Of a stretch of DNA of 64,000 bases, positions 44,281 through 53,670 are shown one piece after another (positions within the stretch are counted from its first letter, which is position 1; each line of letters opens with the position of its first letter). Made by a program: the position numbers and the translations under genes. Under the pieces are notes generated by a model, which had not been told where the DNA came from, ran no database searches, and saw only the letters and a program-made list of their open reading frames with translations. The stretch comes from Pontiella sulfatireligans (GTDB taxonomy: Bacteria; Verrucomicrobiota; Kiritimatiellia; Kiritimatiellales; Pontiellaceae): contig NZ_CAAHFH010000001.1 of NCBI RefSeq assembly GCF_900890705.1, positions 2,170,001 through 2,234,000 on the forward strand, in the 5' to 3' direction.

Positions 44281-46716
44281 CTATGCCACAAACCAGATTG
44301 GACTGCTCCAAGCGAGTTCCTCGTCGTTCGTCTGGATACGGGTGTAATACCAGACATGCTTCTCGTCGAGGGGGGCCTGATCGGTCCACGCCAACTCGAT
44401 CTCGGCTTTGCCGGGAGCGGCGCGGTGGACGATCTTGTTGTTGCGAAAAATGACGACCTCTTTGATCGCATCGGGAGCCACGGCTTTGACGAGGAACTTG
44501 ATCGGGCCATTCGGGCGCTTGACCTTGTCGCCCATGATCGCGTTGCCGGCACTGAACTGGAGTCCCATCTTCGGATGGGACGTGCCGAAGGTGTGGCGGG
44601 CGCGGATCGCTTCGAAGATGCTCTCGCGTGTCAGGTCCTGCGCCCACACACCGGCCTTGCCGGTGCCGCCGCCGTGATCGGGACTGGCGATGACCCCGAT
44701 CACGATGCCCTTGGCCCATGCGTCCTGCAGGTAATTACCTTTTACAGGTTCGCCATGCGGCGCCTGTCGCGGACAACCCAGATATTCGTAGGATTGACGA
44801 CCCTGAAAGATCTCGGCCACAGGTTGCAGCCGTTCGTCGGTATACGTCCAGTCGGTGGGAGGATTGCCGCTGCCCTTGTGCTGCCCGTCGGCAAGCTGAT
44901 GCGGGATAAAGATAAAGTCGGTGTCTTTGAGATCGTCCCAGACCTGACGCGGAGTCTGTTTGTTTTCGAACGAATCGTAGAACTTCGACTGATACGGATC
45001 CAGGAAGATGAGATTTCGGTGGCCGTGGCCGCCGGAAGTCGGGCCTCTGCTCGATGTCCATTCCTGCGCGAGGAACGTGACGAACCGTTGGGGATCGTGG
45101 TTTTGCCGCGTCTGTTCAGCGTTGAGACTCCACTGCTGAGGATCAAAATTATACCCGTGGTCGGTAATCGCGCAGAAATCAAGTTGTTCGATGTCGCGCA
45201 CGTTCGCATACAGGTCGTGCCCCGGAGGGTTAAAACGCCGGTTGCATACGGATATGTCGGTGTGCTCATGCAAGTCGCCAAAGAACAGGGATAACTCGCC
45301 GGAGTGCGTCTTCCACGTCTGTCGCGGGAATGTAGCGTTGCAGAATTTCGACTTCGAGGGCAGCGAAAATTCCGTCGCAGGCATGGCCAACGGAACGAGG
45401 GTTGGTCTGCCGGGTTCCTCCGACGGCAATGTCTTGACTGCAATGCCGGATTTCCAGTCGCGGTATTTTCCAAGCGTGTCGTCCCACGTCCTCGGCAAGT
45501 CATCATACTGGGAACTCGCAACAACCTTGCCGCTCTTCGGAAATGCCAGCGGCACAGGCTGCCAACGCCCTTCCTGCGAGCTAAGCTTGATTATTTCAGA
45601 CCAGCCGTCTTTGCCGTATGACCACAGCACCGGAGTCCATCCAGCCTGCTTTTTCTTCGCACCAAGCGTTGCCGACAACCAAAGCGCGCCGGACGCATCG
45701 AACCCGATGCGCGGCCGCATAAGGTGGCGCTTGGGGATGGAGACCCTCTCAAACATATCTGTCGGCATCATAAGTTTTTCACCGTCAAGGCGTGCCACAA
45801 CAACCCGTTGCTCGTCCAGAGCGTTCAGATTTATCTTCGGGTAGCTGTTCGCTTGCCAGGCCATCCAAACCTCAGTTCCGCGCACCGCCAAATGCGGGTG
45901 CCGCTCGATGCGTGCATCACGGGTCAACGACATTTCGGTTTGCCATTTGCCGTCGATGCACCAGACTCCGTAGATATTCGACTGCTCTTCACGATAGGAA
46001 TCCCAGGCAGCAAAGAACCGGCCGTCCGGCAATGCAACGATCGTCGGGTTGTAACTGTTGGCGTCCGGTGCCGTGATACGTTGCGGAATTCCAACGTTCC
46101 CGTTCGTCACGCAGCATGCATAAATCCCGCGGTGCGTTCCCGCGTTCGATTCCCAGAGAATCCAGGTTGTGCCCTTGTTCGAAGCAACAACGGGCGACAA
46201 GTTGGCATTGCCCTCGCATGGAATCATCTGCAGTTCAGACTTCTGACCCGAGCCATCGATGCGCGCAAACGCAATCTGCCATTTGTCCTTGATTTCAAGA
46301 GGGAAGACAACCGTGCAGCCGGAGGCTTCACCCGTCAGACGTGGAATGCCAATGGCCGTCGCCCTGGACGTATCCAGTGAGCTGCAGTTGATGTGCCGAC
46401 CGTTAACGACCCGATCGACCCGCACAAAACCGCGGCGTTTCGGGCGCGACAAAAACGCCATCCATGCCGTGCCCGCCGCATCACAGGCCATCGCTGGAAA
46501 CTGCTCAACTTTTTCCGGCCACGACACGGCAGACTGTGACCCTCCGGGCGCTGCAAACAGCCCGCTCGGAACACACGTGAGTGCCCCCGTGGCAGCCATA
46601 ATATTGAGAAACGACCTGCGCGACCATTCGGACATGCCGCCGTCGGCCGGTATATCAAGATCCTGACAGGCAGGATACTCTCCTCTCGGTTGTTTAGATT
46701 TTTGCTCTGGCTTCAT
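44281..46716 (-). CDS. Tat-exported DUF3604 (PHP-like) protein
   Basis: 811 residues. The twin-arginine signal SRRSFLNIMAATGAL (32-46) sends a folded, metal-loaded protein across the membrane. Residues about 65-430 form repeated beta-blades, like a propeller (WILWES, FFAAWDS and VWMAWQA repeats). The C-terminal half is the DUF3604 domain, with the PHP-like metal site GDLHEHTD (480-487), ITDHGYNF and SPDHGG. PHP relatives are metal-dependent phosphoesterases; the role here is unknown, perhaps removal of another substituent. AGGAG eight bases upstream supports ATG 46716. Confidence 0.85.
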   Translation of the reverse strand: MKPEQKSKQPRGEYPACQDLDIPADGGMSEWSRRSFLNIMAATGALTCVPSGLFAAPGGSQSAVSWPEKVEQFPAMACDAAGTAWMAFLSRPKRRGFVRVDRVVNGRHINCSSLDTSRATAIGIPRLTGEASGCTVVFPLEIKDKWQIAFARIDGSGQKSELQMIPCEGNANLSPVVASNKGTTWILWESNAGTHRGIYACCVTNGNVGIPQRITAPDANSYNPTIVALPDGRFFAAWDSYREEQSNIYGVWCIDGKWQTEMSLTRDARIERHPHLAVRGTEVWMAWQANSYPKINLNALDEQRVVVARLDGEKLMMPTDMFERVSIPKRHLMRPRIGFDASGALWLSATLGAKKKQAGWTPVLWSYGKDGWSEIIKLSSQEGRWQPVPLAFPKSGKVVASSQYDDLPRTWDDTLGKYRDWKSGIAVKTLPSEEPGRPTLVPLAMPATEFSLPSKSKFCNATFPRQTWKTHSGELSLFFGDLHEHTDISVCNRRFNPPGHDLYANVRDIEQLDFCAITDHGYNFDPQQWSLNAEQTRQNHDPQRFVTFLAQEWTSSRGPTSGGHGHRNLIFLDPYQSKFYDSFENKQTPRQVWDDLKDTDFIFIPHQLADGQHKGSGNPPTDWTYTDERLQPVAEIFQGRQSYEYLGCPRQAPHGEPVKGNYLQDAWAKGIVIGVIASPDHGGGTGKAGVWAQDLTRESIFEAIRARHTFGTSHPKMGLQFSAGNAIMGDKVKRPNGPIKFLVKAVAPDAIKEVVIFRNNKIVHRAAPGKAEIELAWTDQAPLDEKHVWYYTRIQTNDEELAWSSPIWFVA

Positions 46717-46829
46717 GTTTATTTCTCCTACAGATCTTTCATCTAAACAAAGGGGCTTTTCGAGCCTGCTCCAGTTTGGAGTGATTAACCATTTCCATCC
46801 ACTCCAGCAGCATCTCTTTCATCTCCTTG

Positions 46830-48653
46830 TTAGAATTTCTGTTTCACGATCACGGGATCGGTGAGGAGTTGCGGGAGGGATTTCTGAAGGCGCTGCTTGT
46901 ACTCCTCCCCGGCAAACGCGGCAAAGTTGAGGGATTTCCCGGCATACTCTTTCGGTATCAAAAACGACACCTCAAGCGTTCCGGTTCCTTTAGCTTTAAG
47001 CACCTGCCGCTTAACCTTCTTTTGCCCGCTTTTCAGGGTTACATGGATTTTCTGCTCACCGAGCTTCGATGGAATCCTGTGAGTAATCTTGACCGTTACG
47101 GTACTTCCGGCAACCAGCTGTTTCGGAGCCTCAAGGGTCAGGTAGTTACCCGCCTCTTTCGCGGGCACACGGCCCGATGCTTGTTCCTTGGCAGAAGCCC
47201 ACCCATAGCCTTGAGGAATTAACGGGGTGTCTCTCTTTTTACGGGGAGGAATCGGTTTCCATTCCGGAAGAGTCTTTCTCCAGTTGCCAAACTCCTCGTC
47301 CATGCGTTTTACAACTTCAGGATGGGCATCTGACACGTCTTTGGTTTCTTTTGGATCCGCGTTCAGGTCAAACAGTTGCCACTGATCCGTTTCAGATTTT
47401 CGATACAGGCGCCAGTCCTTCCAACGAACCGCCACCACATTACGGTGCTCCATGTCCGAGGGATCGCAGTTGAGCTGGAAGAGAAACTCATGAGCAACGC
47501 CCGTCTTTTTTCCCTGCAGGTGCGGAATCATATTCACACCGTCTAGATTCCCGGGCACGGGGTGTCCCGAAACAACAGCAAACGTGGAAAAGAAGTCAAA
47601 ACTGCTGTTCAGTCCGTCATACCGCTTACCTGCAGGGATCACTCCGGGATAGGAATAGATACAGGGAACCCGCACCCAGCCAACCTGCTGCGTTCCGCCA
47701 TGTTTACCTCCGGCATAGGGCGTTGAAGAACCACCTTCATCCAGATTTGCGCCGTTGTCGCTGGCAAACACGATCAGTGTGTTCTCCCGTAATCCATATT
47801 CATCCAGCACCTTGAGCAGTTTCCCAACCTGATCATCCACCGACACAATAGCGCCGGCCAAAAACCGCCGCACGCCCTTGGCGGTCGTGCGGTTGATATA
47901 GGATTCCGGCGCCTCCATACTTGGCGAATGAACCGCGTTCGGCGAGAAGTAGAGAAAGAACGGTTCATCCTTATGACGCTTGACGAAGTCAACCATCATA
48001 TCGCCATCATAATCCGTCAGCCACTGGTCTTTGCCGTCCGGAGTTTTTACAAAAAAACGGGAACTTTGCTTATATTTTTTAAGCAGGGCCTTCGTATTCT
48101 TCACACCATACTTAAGCATCCGCTCTTCCAGCGCCTTCAGCTCATCCGGCGAATATTTCTTCATCGGCGCATTTTTTCGGGTTTCATCGAATCCTACGGA
48201 CAGGGGGACCTGAGTGCTGTCACCCAGATCCCATTTGCCGATTTGCCCGGTCGCATATCCTGCATCCGACATAAATTGCGCCATGGTCGGCCGGTCGGAG
48301 GGCAGCGGCTGGCCGCGTGCCATGCCGAACTTGCCGGAGCGCTGGGCATACTCCCCCATCATCAGGACATGACGGCTGGGACTGCAGGGCGCACTGGCCA
48401 CATGGAACGAGGTGCAAACCACCCCCGTCTCCGCCAGCTTATCAATGTTCGGTGTTGGAATGTCTTTGCAGCCGTAAGGCCCGATATCGCCATATCCCAA
48501 ATCATCAATAAAGAGCAGAACAACATTCGGCTTATTCCCGAACGCACCTTGCCCGGCCGCCATGGCGGCAGGCACAAAAGAAGCCGCGATGCCCGCCCCG
48601 CAGAGCAGAGCAACCCTCTTTAATGATTTCGCGCATTTCAGCCTGTTTTTCAT
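46830..48653 (-). CDS. Secreted arylsulfatase with C-terminal beta domain
   Basis: 607 residues. Signal peptide about 1-32. Metal pair in LLFIDDLGYGD, formylglycine motif CSPSR (90-94), GKWDLG in place of the commoner GKWHxG (His replaced by Asp), FASDNGANLDEGG. The last 100 residues (after about 505) form a small beta-sandwich-like extension. Sulfate-ester hydrolase. The His change in GKWH is worth noting, because that His normally contacts the sulfate. Part of a close run of genes with 10-20 base gaps. Confidence 0.9.
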   Translation of the reverse strand: MKNRLKCAKSLKRVALLCGAGIAASFVPAAMAAGQGAFGNKPNVVLLFIDDLGYGDIGPYGCKDIPTPNIDKLAETGVVCTSFHVASAPCSPSRHVLMMGEYAQRSGKFGMARGQPLPSDRPTMAQFMSDAGYATGQIGKWDLGDSTQVPLSVGFDETRKNAPMKKYSPDELKALEERMLKYGVKNTKALLKKYKQSSRFFVKTPDGKDQWLTDYDGDMMVDFVKRHKDEPFFLYFSPNAVHSPSMEAPESYINRTTAKGVRRFLAGAIVSVDDQVGKLLKVLDEYGLRENTLIVFASDNGANLDEGGSSTPYAGGKHGGTQQVGWVRVPCIYSYPGVIPAGKRYDGLNSSFDFFSTFAVVSGHPVPGNLDGVNMIPHLQGKKTGVAHEFLFQLNCDPSDMEHRNVVAVRWKDWRLYRKSETDQWQLFDLNADPKETKDVSDAHPEVVKRMDEEFGNWRKTLPEWKPIPPRKKRDTPLIPQGYGWASAKEQASGRVPAKEAGNYLTLEAPKQLVAGSTVTVKITHRIPSKLGEQKIHVTLKSGQKKVKRQVLKAKGTGTLEVSFLIPKEYAGKSLNFAAFAGEEYKQRLQKSLPQLLTDPVIVKQKF

Positions 48654-48670
48654 CTTATAAACTTCCAGTT

Positions 48671-50128
48671 TTAGTGGTTTAAATTTTTCTTTTTCTTACC
48701 ACCAGCCTTGGGTTCCGATGCCCCTTTCGGATAGATTGAGATCTCCCATTGCTTGAGCGTTTTAAAATATTTTCCGGCGACCTCCGGATAGGCACCGGCC
48801 AAATCATTCGACTCCGAGAGGTCTTCGTTCAAGCTGTAGAGGCGGACGGTATCCCCCTGAAGATGCGCCTTCCACTGCCGGTCGCGCAATGCGAGCCATC
48901 TGGGATTATCGCTCCACAAGAGCGTTTTCTCCCGGGCTTGCGGAGCGCCAAGCCATGCCTCACTAAGATCTTCGCCATCAATCTCTTCAGGAGCATCCGC
49001 GCCGACCAGCTCGGCAAGCGTGGGCATCAAATCAACGCCGCAAAACACCGTATCACGGTCGATGCCGGGGTTAATTTTTGCGGGCCAGCGAATGAAAAAC
49101 GGAACGTGAATGCCCCCGTCATGCAATGCGAATTTTCGATCCCGATAGGGTCCGGCGGAGCCGACACTGTTCATCAAGTTCGGATCTTTCTTAAACCGTG
49201 GGATAATCCGGTCCCAATCCCCAACTTTCAAGACCGGCGCCGGGCCGTTGTCGCTTGTAAAAATCACGATCGTATTTTCCTCAAGCCCAAGTTCAGCGAG
49301 GCTGTCGAGCAGACGGCCAATCTCTTTGTCGAGGGCGGTCACATCGGCACAAAAAGCGCGCATGGCATTCTGCACATTTCCATGCTTGGCAATAAACTCC
49401 AGAAATTCGCGCTGCAGCGGATATTCGAAATCATCAATCGACACCTCCAGATCCTTATAGACCGCCTTTTGTTCGGGGGTGGGCTTCAAAACGGCGTGAG
49501 TGTTATGCACCCAGAGGTTGATAAAAAAGGGCTGATCCTTTTTTCGCGTCATAAAATCGATAGAGAGATCCACATAGCGGGCCGCCGTTCTTTCGCGATG
49601 ATGCTTTTGCTTCATCTCCTTGTCCGTCCATACCGGCCCGGTGCTCTGCGTGCCGAAATTCTCGTCGATACCGTAGTCGGCGGGCGGCGGCGCACTCTTA
49701 CTCTGCCCCATGTGCCACTTCCCGAAGTGGGCGGTGGCATAGCCCGCCTTTTTCAGCATGCTCGTCAGCGTGGGCCGATCCGCGGAAAGCACCCACTTGT
49801 TCGCGTTAAACTCCCGGGCCGGAAAGACCCCGTTCATAAACGCCGCCCGACTGGGCGAGCACCAAGCCGCAGCGGCATACGCCTGTTCCAGCCGGATCCC
49901 TTCGTTCGCCAACCGGTCGATGTTGGGTGACTGAACATAGGGATGACCCATCACCCCTAGGTCGCCGCAGCCCAGATCATCCGCCAGAATAAAAATAATA
50001 TTCGGCTTGTTCGGGGATGCCCCGTGTCCCGCGGCCACGGAGTCTGGCGCAGAACATGCCAGCACTGCTGCTCCCAAAAAAAAGGCATACCTTGTTAATA
50101 ATTGTGTGCGCTTAAACTTGTTTTTCAT
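48671..50128 (-). CDS. Secreted arylsulfatase, tandem paralogue 1
   Basis: 485 residues. Signal peptide about 1-33; LADDLGCGDLG with the metal pair, CSPSR (90-94), GKWHMG, FTSDNGPAP. A Lys-rich tail ends the protein. It shares most of its sequence with the gene directly upstream (50145), so the two arose by tandem duplication; the insert after HFGKWHMG and the tail differ most. ATG 50128 has AGGGG eight bases before it; the frame to 50383 reads through the neighbour's end in another frame. Confidence 0.93.
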   Translation of the reverse strand: MKNKFKRTQLLTRYAFFLGAAVLACSAPDSVAAGHGASPNKPNIIFILADDLGCGDLGVMGHPYVQSPNIDRLANEGIRLEQAYAAAAWCSPSRAAFMNGVFPAREFNANKWVLSADRPTLTSMLKKAGYATAHFGKWHMGQSKSAPPPADYGIDENFGTQSTGPVWTDKEMKQKHHRERTAARYVDLSIDFMTRKKDQPFFINLWVHNTHAVLKPTPEQKAVYKDLEVSIDDFEYPLQREFLEFIAKHGNVQNAMRAFCADVTALDKEIGRLLDSLAELGLEENTIVIFTSDNGPAPVLKVGDWDRIIPRFKKDPNLMNSVGSAGPYRDRKFALHDGGIHVPFFIRWPAKINPGIDRDTVFCGVDLMPTLAELVGADAPEEIDGEDLSEAWLGAPQAREKTLLWSDNPRWLALRDRQWKAHLQGDTVRLYSLNEDLSESNDLAGAYPEVAGKYFKTLKQWEISIYPKGASEPKAGGKKKKNLNH

Positions 50129-50144
50129 CACAACAAACCCCTGT

Positions 50145-51551
50145 TTACTGTTTTGGATTTTTCTTTTTCTTGCCGCCCACTTTGGATTTTGATGCCCTTT
50201 TCGGATAGATCGAGGCCTCCCATTGCTTGAGCGTTTTAAAATATTTCGCGGCAATCTCCGGGTAGGCACCGGCCAGATCGTTTGACTCCGAGAGGTCTTC
50301 GTCCAGGTTGTAGAGGCGAATCGTATCCCTCTGAAGATGCGCCTTCCACTGCCGGTCGCGTAATGCGAGCCATGAGGAAGCATCGCTCCACAAGAGCATT
50401 TTCTTCCGGGCTTGCGGCGCGCCTAGCCATGCCTCACCAAGATTTTCACCATCGATTCCCTCCGGAGCAACCGCACCGACCAGCCCGGCAATCGTGGGCA
50501 TCAAATCAACGCCGCAAAATACCGTGTCGCGGTCAATGCCGGGTTTAATTTTCGCGGGCCAACGGATGAAAAACGGGGTGTGAATCCCCCCGTCATGCAA
50601 TGCGATTTTTCGATCCCGATAGGGTCCGGCGGAGCCGACACTGTTCATCAAGTTCGGACTTTTCTTAAACCGCGGAACAATCTGGTCCCATTCCCCAACT
50701 TTCAACAACGGAGCCGGGCCATTATCGCTCGAAAAAACCACGATCGTATTTTCTTCAAGCCCAAGCTCTGCGAGGCTGTCGAGCAGACGGCCAATCTCTT
50801 TGTCGAGCGCGGTCACATCGGCACAAAAAGCGCGCATGGCTTTCCGCACATTTCCATGCTTGCCAACAAACTCCAGAAATTCACGCTGCAGCGGATTTTC
50901 AAAATCATCAATCGACACCTCCAGATCCTTATAGACCGCCAATTGTTCGGGGGTTGGATTCACAACGGCATGAGTGTTATGCACCCAGAGGTTAATGAAA
51001 AAGGGCTGATCCTTTTTCCGCGTCATAAAATCGATGGAGAGATCAACATAACGCGCCGCCGTTCTTTCGCGGTGATGCTTTTCCTTCATCTCCTTGTCCG
51101 TCCATCCCAGCCCGCTGCTATACTTCGTAAAACTCTCCTCAATTCCGTACTCGGCAGGCGGTGGCGCACTCTCACCTTCACCCATGTGCCATTTCCCGAA
51201 GTGGGCGGTGGCATAACCCGCCTCTTTCAGCATGCTCGTCAGCGTGGGCCGATCCGCGGAAAGCACCCTCGTCGCGTTAAACTCCCGTGCCGGATAGACC
51301 CCGTTCATAAACGCCGCCCGACTGGGCATGCACCAGGCCGCTGCGGTATACGCCTGTTCCAGCCGGATCCCTTCGTTCGCCAACCGGTCGATGTTTGGTG
51401 ACTGAACATAGGGATGACCCATCACCCCCAGATCGCCATAACCCAAATCATCCGTCAGAATGAAAATAATATTCGGCTTTTCCGCAAATGCACCGCAAAC
51501 AAATGCACACGCACCCAGTACTACAAGACTATGTAACCAACGTTTTTTCAT
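50145..51551 (-). CDS. Secreted arylsulfatase, tandem paralogue 2
   Basis: 468 residues. Signal peptide 1-23; LTDDLGYGDLG, formylglycine motif CMPSR (74-78), GKWHMGEG, FSSDNGPAP, and a Lys-rich end. Near twin of the next gene at 48671, 16 bases away. Both would be exported and need formylglycine maturation by an enzyme encoded outside this window. Confidence 0.93.
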   Translation of the reverse strand: MKKRWLHSLVVLGACAFVCGAFAEKPNIIFILTDDLGYGDLGVMGHPYVQSPNIDRLANEGIRLEQAYTAAAWCMPSRAAFMNGVYPAREFNATRVLSADRPTLTSMLKEAGYATAHFGKWHMGEGESAPPPAEYGIEESFTKYSSGLGWTDKEMKEKHHRERTAARYVDLSIDFMTRKKDQPFFINLWVHNTHAVVNPTPEQLAVYKDLEVSIDDFENPLQREFLEFVGKHGNVRKAMRAFCADVTALDKEIGRLLDSLAELGLEENTIVVFSSDNGPAPLLKVGEWDQIVPRFKKSPNLMNSVGSAGPYRDRKIALHDGGIHTPFFIRWPAKIKPGIDRDTVFCGVDLMPTIAGLVGAVAPEGIDGENLGEAWLGAPQARKKMLLWSDASSWLALRDRQWKAHLQRDTIRLYNLDEDLSESNDLAGAYPEIAAKYFKTLKQWEASIYPKRASKSKVGGKKKKNPKQ

Positions 51552-51698
51552 CTTATTACTCCGCTCTATCCGTCAAAATTCAAACTACCTCGTACGAAAG
51601 GAACCTTTTACCAAACCGGCACCTTTCATGCAAACGTTTACCCCTATTCATCCGCCCTAGGCTCGGTCGATTAAAACGCGACGGTGTTATGCCTTCTG

Positions 51699-53660
51699 TT
51701 ATTTGCTTCGGCTGACTTCAAAACGCTCCAGCGTTCCCTGGAAACTATCGGGCGTAGAGTGCGTGTTGGGCCAAACCGAATCAATGCGCCCGAAGCGAAC
51801 CTTCTGCAGATCCGAACCCCAATGGGGAATCGTATTAATCCGTTTATCTTCCGCCTCTTTGCGCCCGTCAACCTCCAACGTGAAAACCCTTGTCGCATTG
51901 CAATAGGTGATGCGGGCGTTAACCGTTCTGTTCAAAACCGGCTTGGATGACTCGAGAATATACTTCCCGTACGCCTGGGCCATCACCAATTGCAAACGCC
52001 CGCCTTCAATGCAAATGACATATCCTAAGTACGTGCTTTTCTGTGAAGCAATCACGCCATCGGCGGTTGCGTTGAAAGTCAGATCGATTTCATAAGTTCC
52101 CCAGCGCATATCCAGATCTTTGTTTTTCTGGGAATCGAACTTCGTGTCGGCCTTGAACTGTCGAGGTTTCGATAAGCTGTAAAGTTTCCCGATTTTCCCG
52201 CCGTCCCAGCGACCCGGATGCGGATCCGGAACATCGGCGCGATAAGCAAACTCATTTTTCAACTCGTCCAGGCGACGAAACAGCGATTTCTGAACGGGCG
52301 CCATTTCGGGATGGTCGATGAGGTTGTTCATCTCATAGGGATCGCGCTTCAGATCATAGAGTTCGTTTTTATCCTCCGGGCGGTCCGGGTAGACGGAGAG
52401 CAGATAGTCCTTGCTGCACACGGCGGTAATCCGCGGAAGATGCGGCTGAAGATCCTGATAGTAGGTGTAAAGGAAATCATCACGCCAACCGTCGGTCTCG
52501 CCTTTAAACAGCGGTAGAATTGATTCGCCCTGCATGGCTACCGGCTTGCTGATACCAGCCAGCTCAAGCAGCGTGGGAGCCAGGTCGATGTTCAGAATCA
52601 TTTCATCAATCGTGCTGCCGGGCTTCACCAGCTTTGGATAGCGTAACAGGAACGGGACGCGAATGGATTCGTTGTAAGCCACCCGTTTATCGGCCCGAGT
52701 ATGCTCGCCGAGCATAAAGCCGTTGTCGCCCGCATAAATCACAACGGTATTATCGAGTTCTCCCCGCTTTTCAAGCAGGTCAAGAATGCCGCCAATCCCC
52801 TCATCCACCGCAGAGAGAGCACGCAGATAATTTTTATGCATCGGCGCACTGTGTCCTTCTGGATTCCAAGGTTTGGAAAAATCATAGTCATCAAACTTCC
52901 ACAGTTTTCCGTTCAGCATCGTCGCGCCGCGCCAGTGAACCGTCTGCCAAACGGGCTTATTCGACATATCTTCGCCATAGCTGGCCGGCTTCGGAATCCT
53001 GGCTTTCGCATAGAGATTTTCATGTCGTTCAGCGGGCAGAAACGGCGCATGAACCGCCTTGTGGGAAAGGTAAAGCATGTACGGTTTATCGCCGCGATCT
53101 CTCTCAATAAACTCACGCGCATAGCGATTGAGCACATCGGAAACATATCCCGGTTCATAAACCTTTTCTCCGTTCACGACGATGTCATTGCCGTTATATT
53201 TCCCCTGTCCCGAAAACATTGCCCAGAAGTCCCAGCCGGGACGCGGGTCAGTGCTATGGGCCATATGCCATTTGCCAATATAGCCGGTTTCATAGCCGGC
53301 CTTCTGGAGATAGGCGGCAAACGACGGGGTTTTGCGCCAGTCGCACTCACGCAAATCTTCATTGTTGTAAACCCCATGCTTATGCGGATACATCCCCGTA
53401 AGAAAGCTTGCCCTCGCAGGCGAGCACATCGAGAGCGTTACGAACGCATTTTCAAAATGGGCGCCCTCACGGGCCAACCGATCCATATTGGGCGTTTTAA
53501 GAAACGGATAGACACCGGTAAAACCCATCGCATCCCAGCGATGATCATCGGTAAGAATAAACAGAATGTTGGGTTTTTTCTGCTCAGCCCATCCAGCTCT
53601 TCCGCCCAACAGCAGGCAAGCCAAAACCCAACACATCATGATACCTTTTCTATGCTTCAT
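51699..53660 (-). CDS. Secreted sulfatase with C-terminal lectin-like domain
   Basis: 653 residues. Signal peptide about 1-25; FILTDDHRWDAMG, CSPAR (79-83), GKWHMAHS, YAGDNGFMLGEH, of the N-acetylglucosamine-6-sulfatase/S1_11-like type by appearance. From about residue 480 a LamG-like sandwich follows (LYSLSKPRQF, then SKDLDMRWGTYEIDL-like strands) that could hold the enzyme on its polymer. ATG 53660 with AGGA seven bases upstream is preferred over the GTG before it. It lies just downstream of a beta-helix gene. Confidence 0.92.
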   Translation of the reverse strand: MKHRKGIMMCWVLACLLLGGRAGWAEQKKPNILFILTDDHRWDAMGFTGVYPFLKTPNMDRLAREGAHFENAFVTLSMCSPARASFLTGMYPHKHGVYNNEDLRECDWRKTPSFAAYLQKAGYETGYIGKWHMAHSTDPRPGWDFWAMFSGQGKYNGNDIVVNGEKVYEPGYVSDVLNRYAREFIERDRGDKPYMLYLSHKAVHAPFLPAERHENLYAKARIPKPASYGEDMSNKPVWQTVHWRGATMLNGKLWKFDDYDFSKPWNPEGHSAPMHKNYLRALSAVDEGIGGILDLLEKRGELDNTVVIYAGDNGFMLGEHTRADKRVAYNESIRVPFLLRYPKLVKPGSTIDEMILNIDLAPTLLELAGISKPVAMQGESILPLFKGETDGWRDDFLYTYYQDLQPHLPRITAVCSKDYLLSVYPDRPEDKNELYDLKRDPYEMNNLIDHPEMAPVQKSLFRRLDELKNEFAYRADVPDPHPGRWDGGKIGKLYSLSKPRQFKADTKFDSQKNKDLDMRWGTYEIDLTFNATADGVIASQKSTYLGYVICIEGGRLQLVMAQAYGKYILESSKPVLNRTVNARITYCNATRVFTLEVDGRKEAEDKRINTIPHWGSDLQKVRFGRIDSVWPNTHSTPDSFQGTLERFEVSRSK

Positions 53661-53670
53661 CACTTCATCC

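Noticed and set aside
44356..45294. Plus-strand frame of 312 codons
   Set aside because: It is antisense to the DUF3604 gene, whose Tat signal and metal motifs are convincing.
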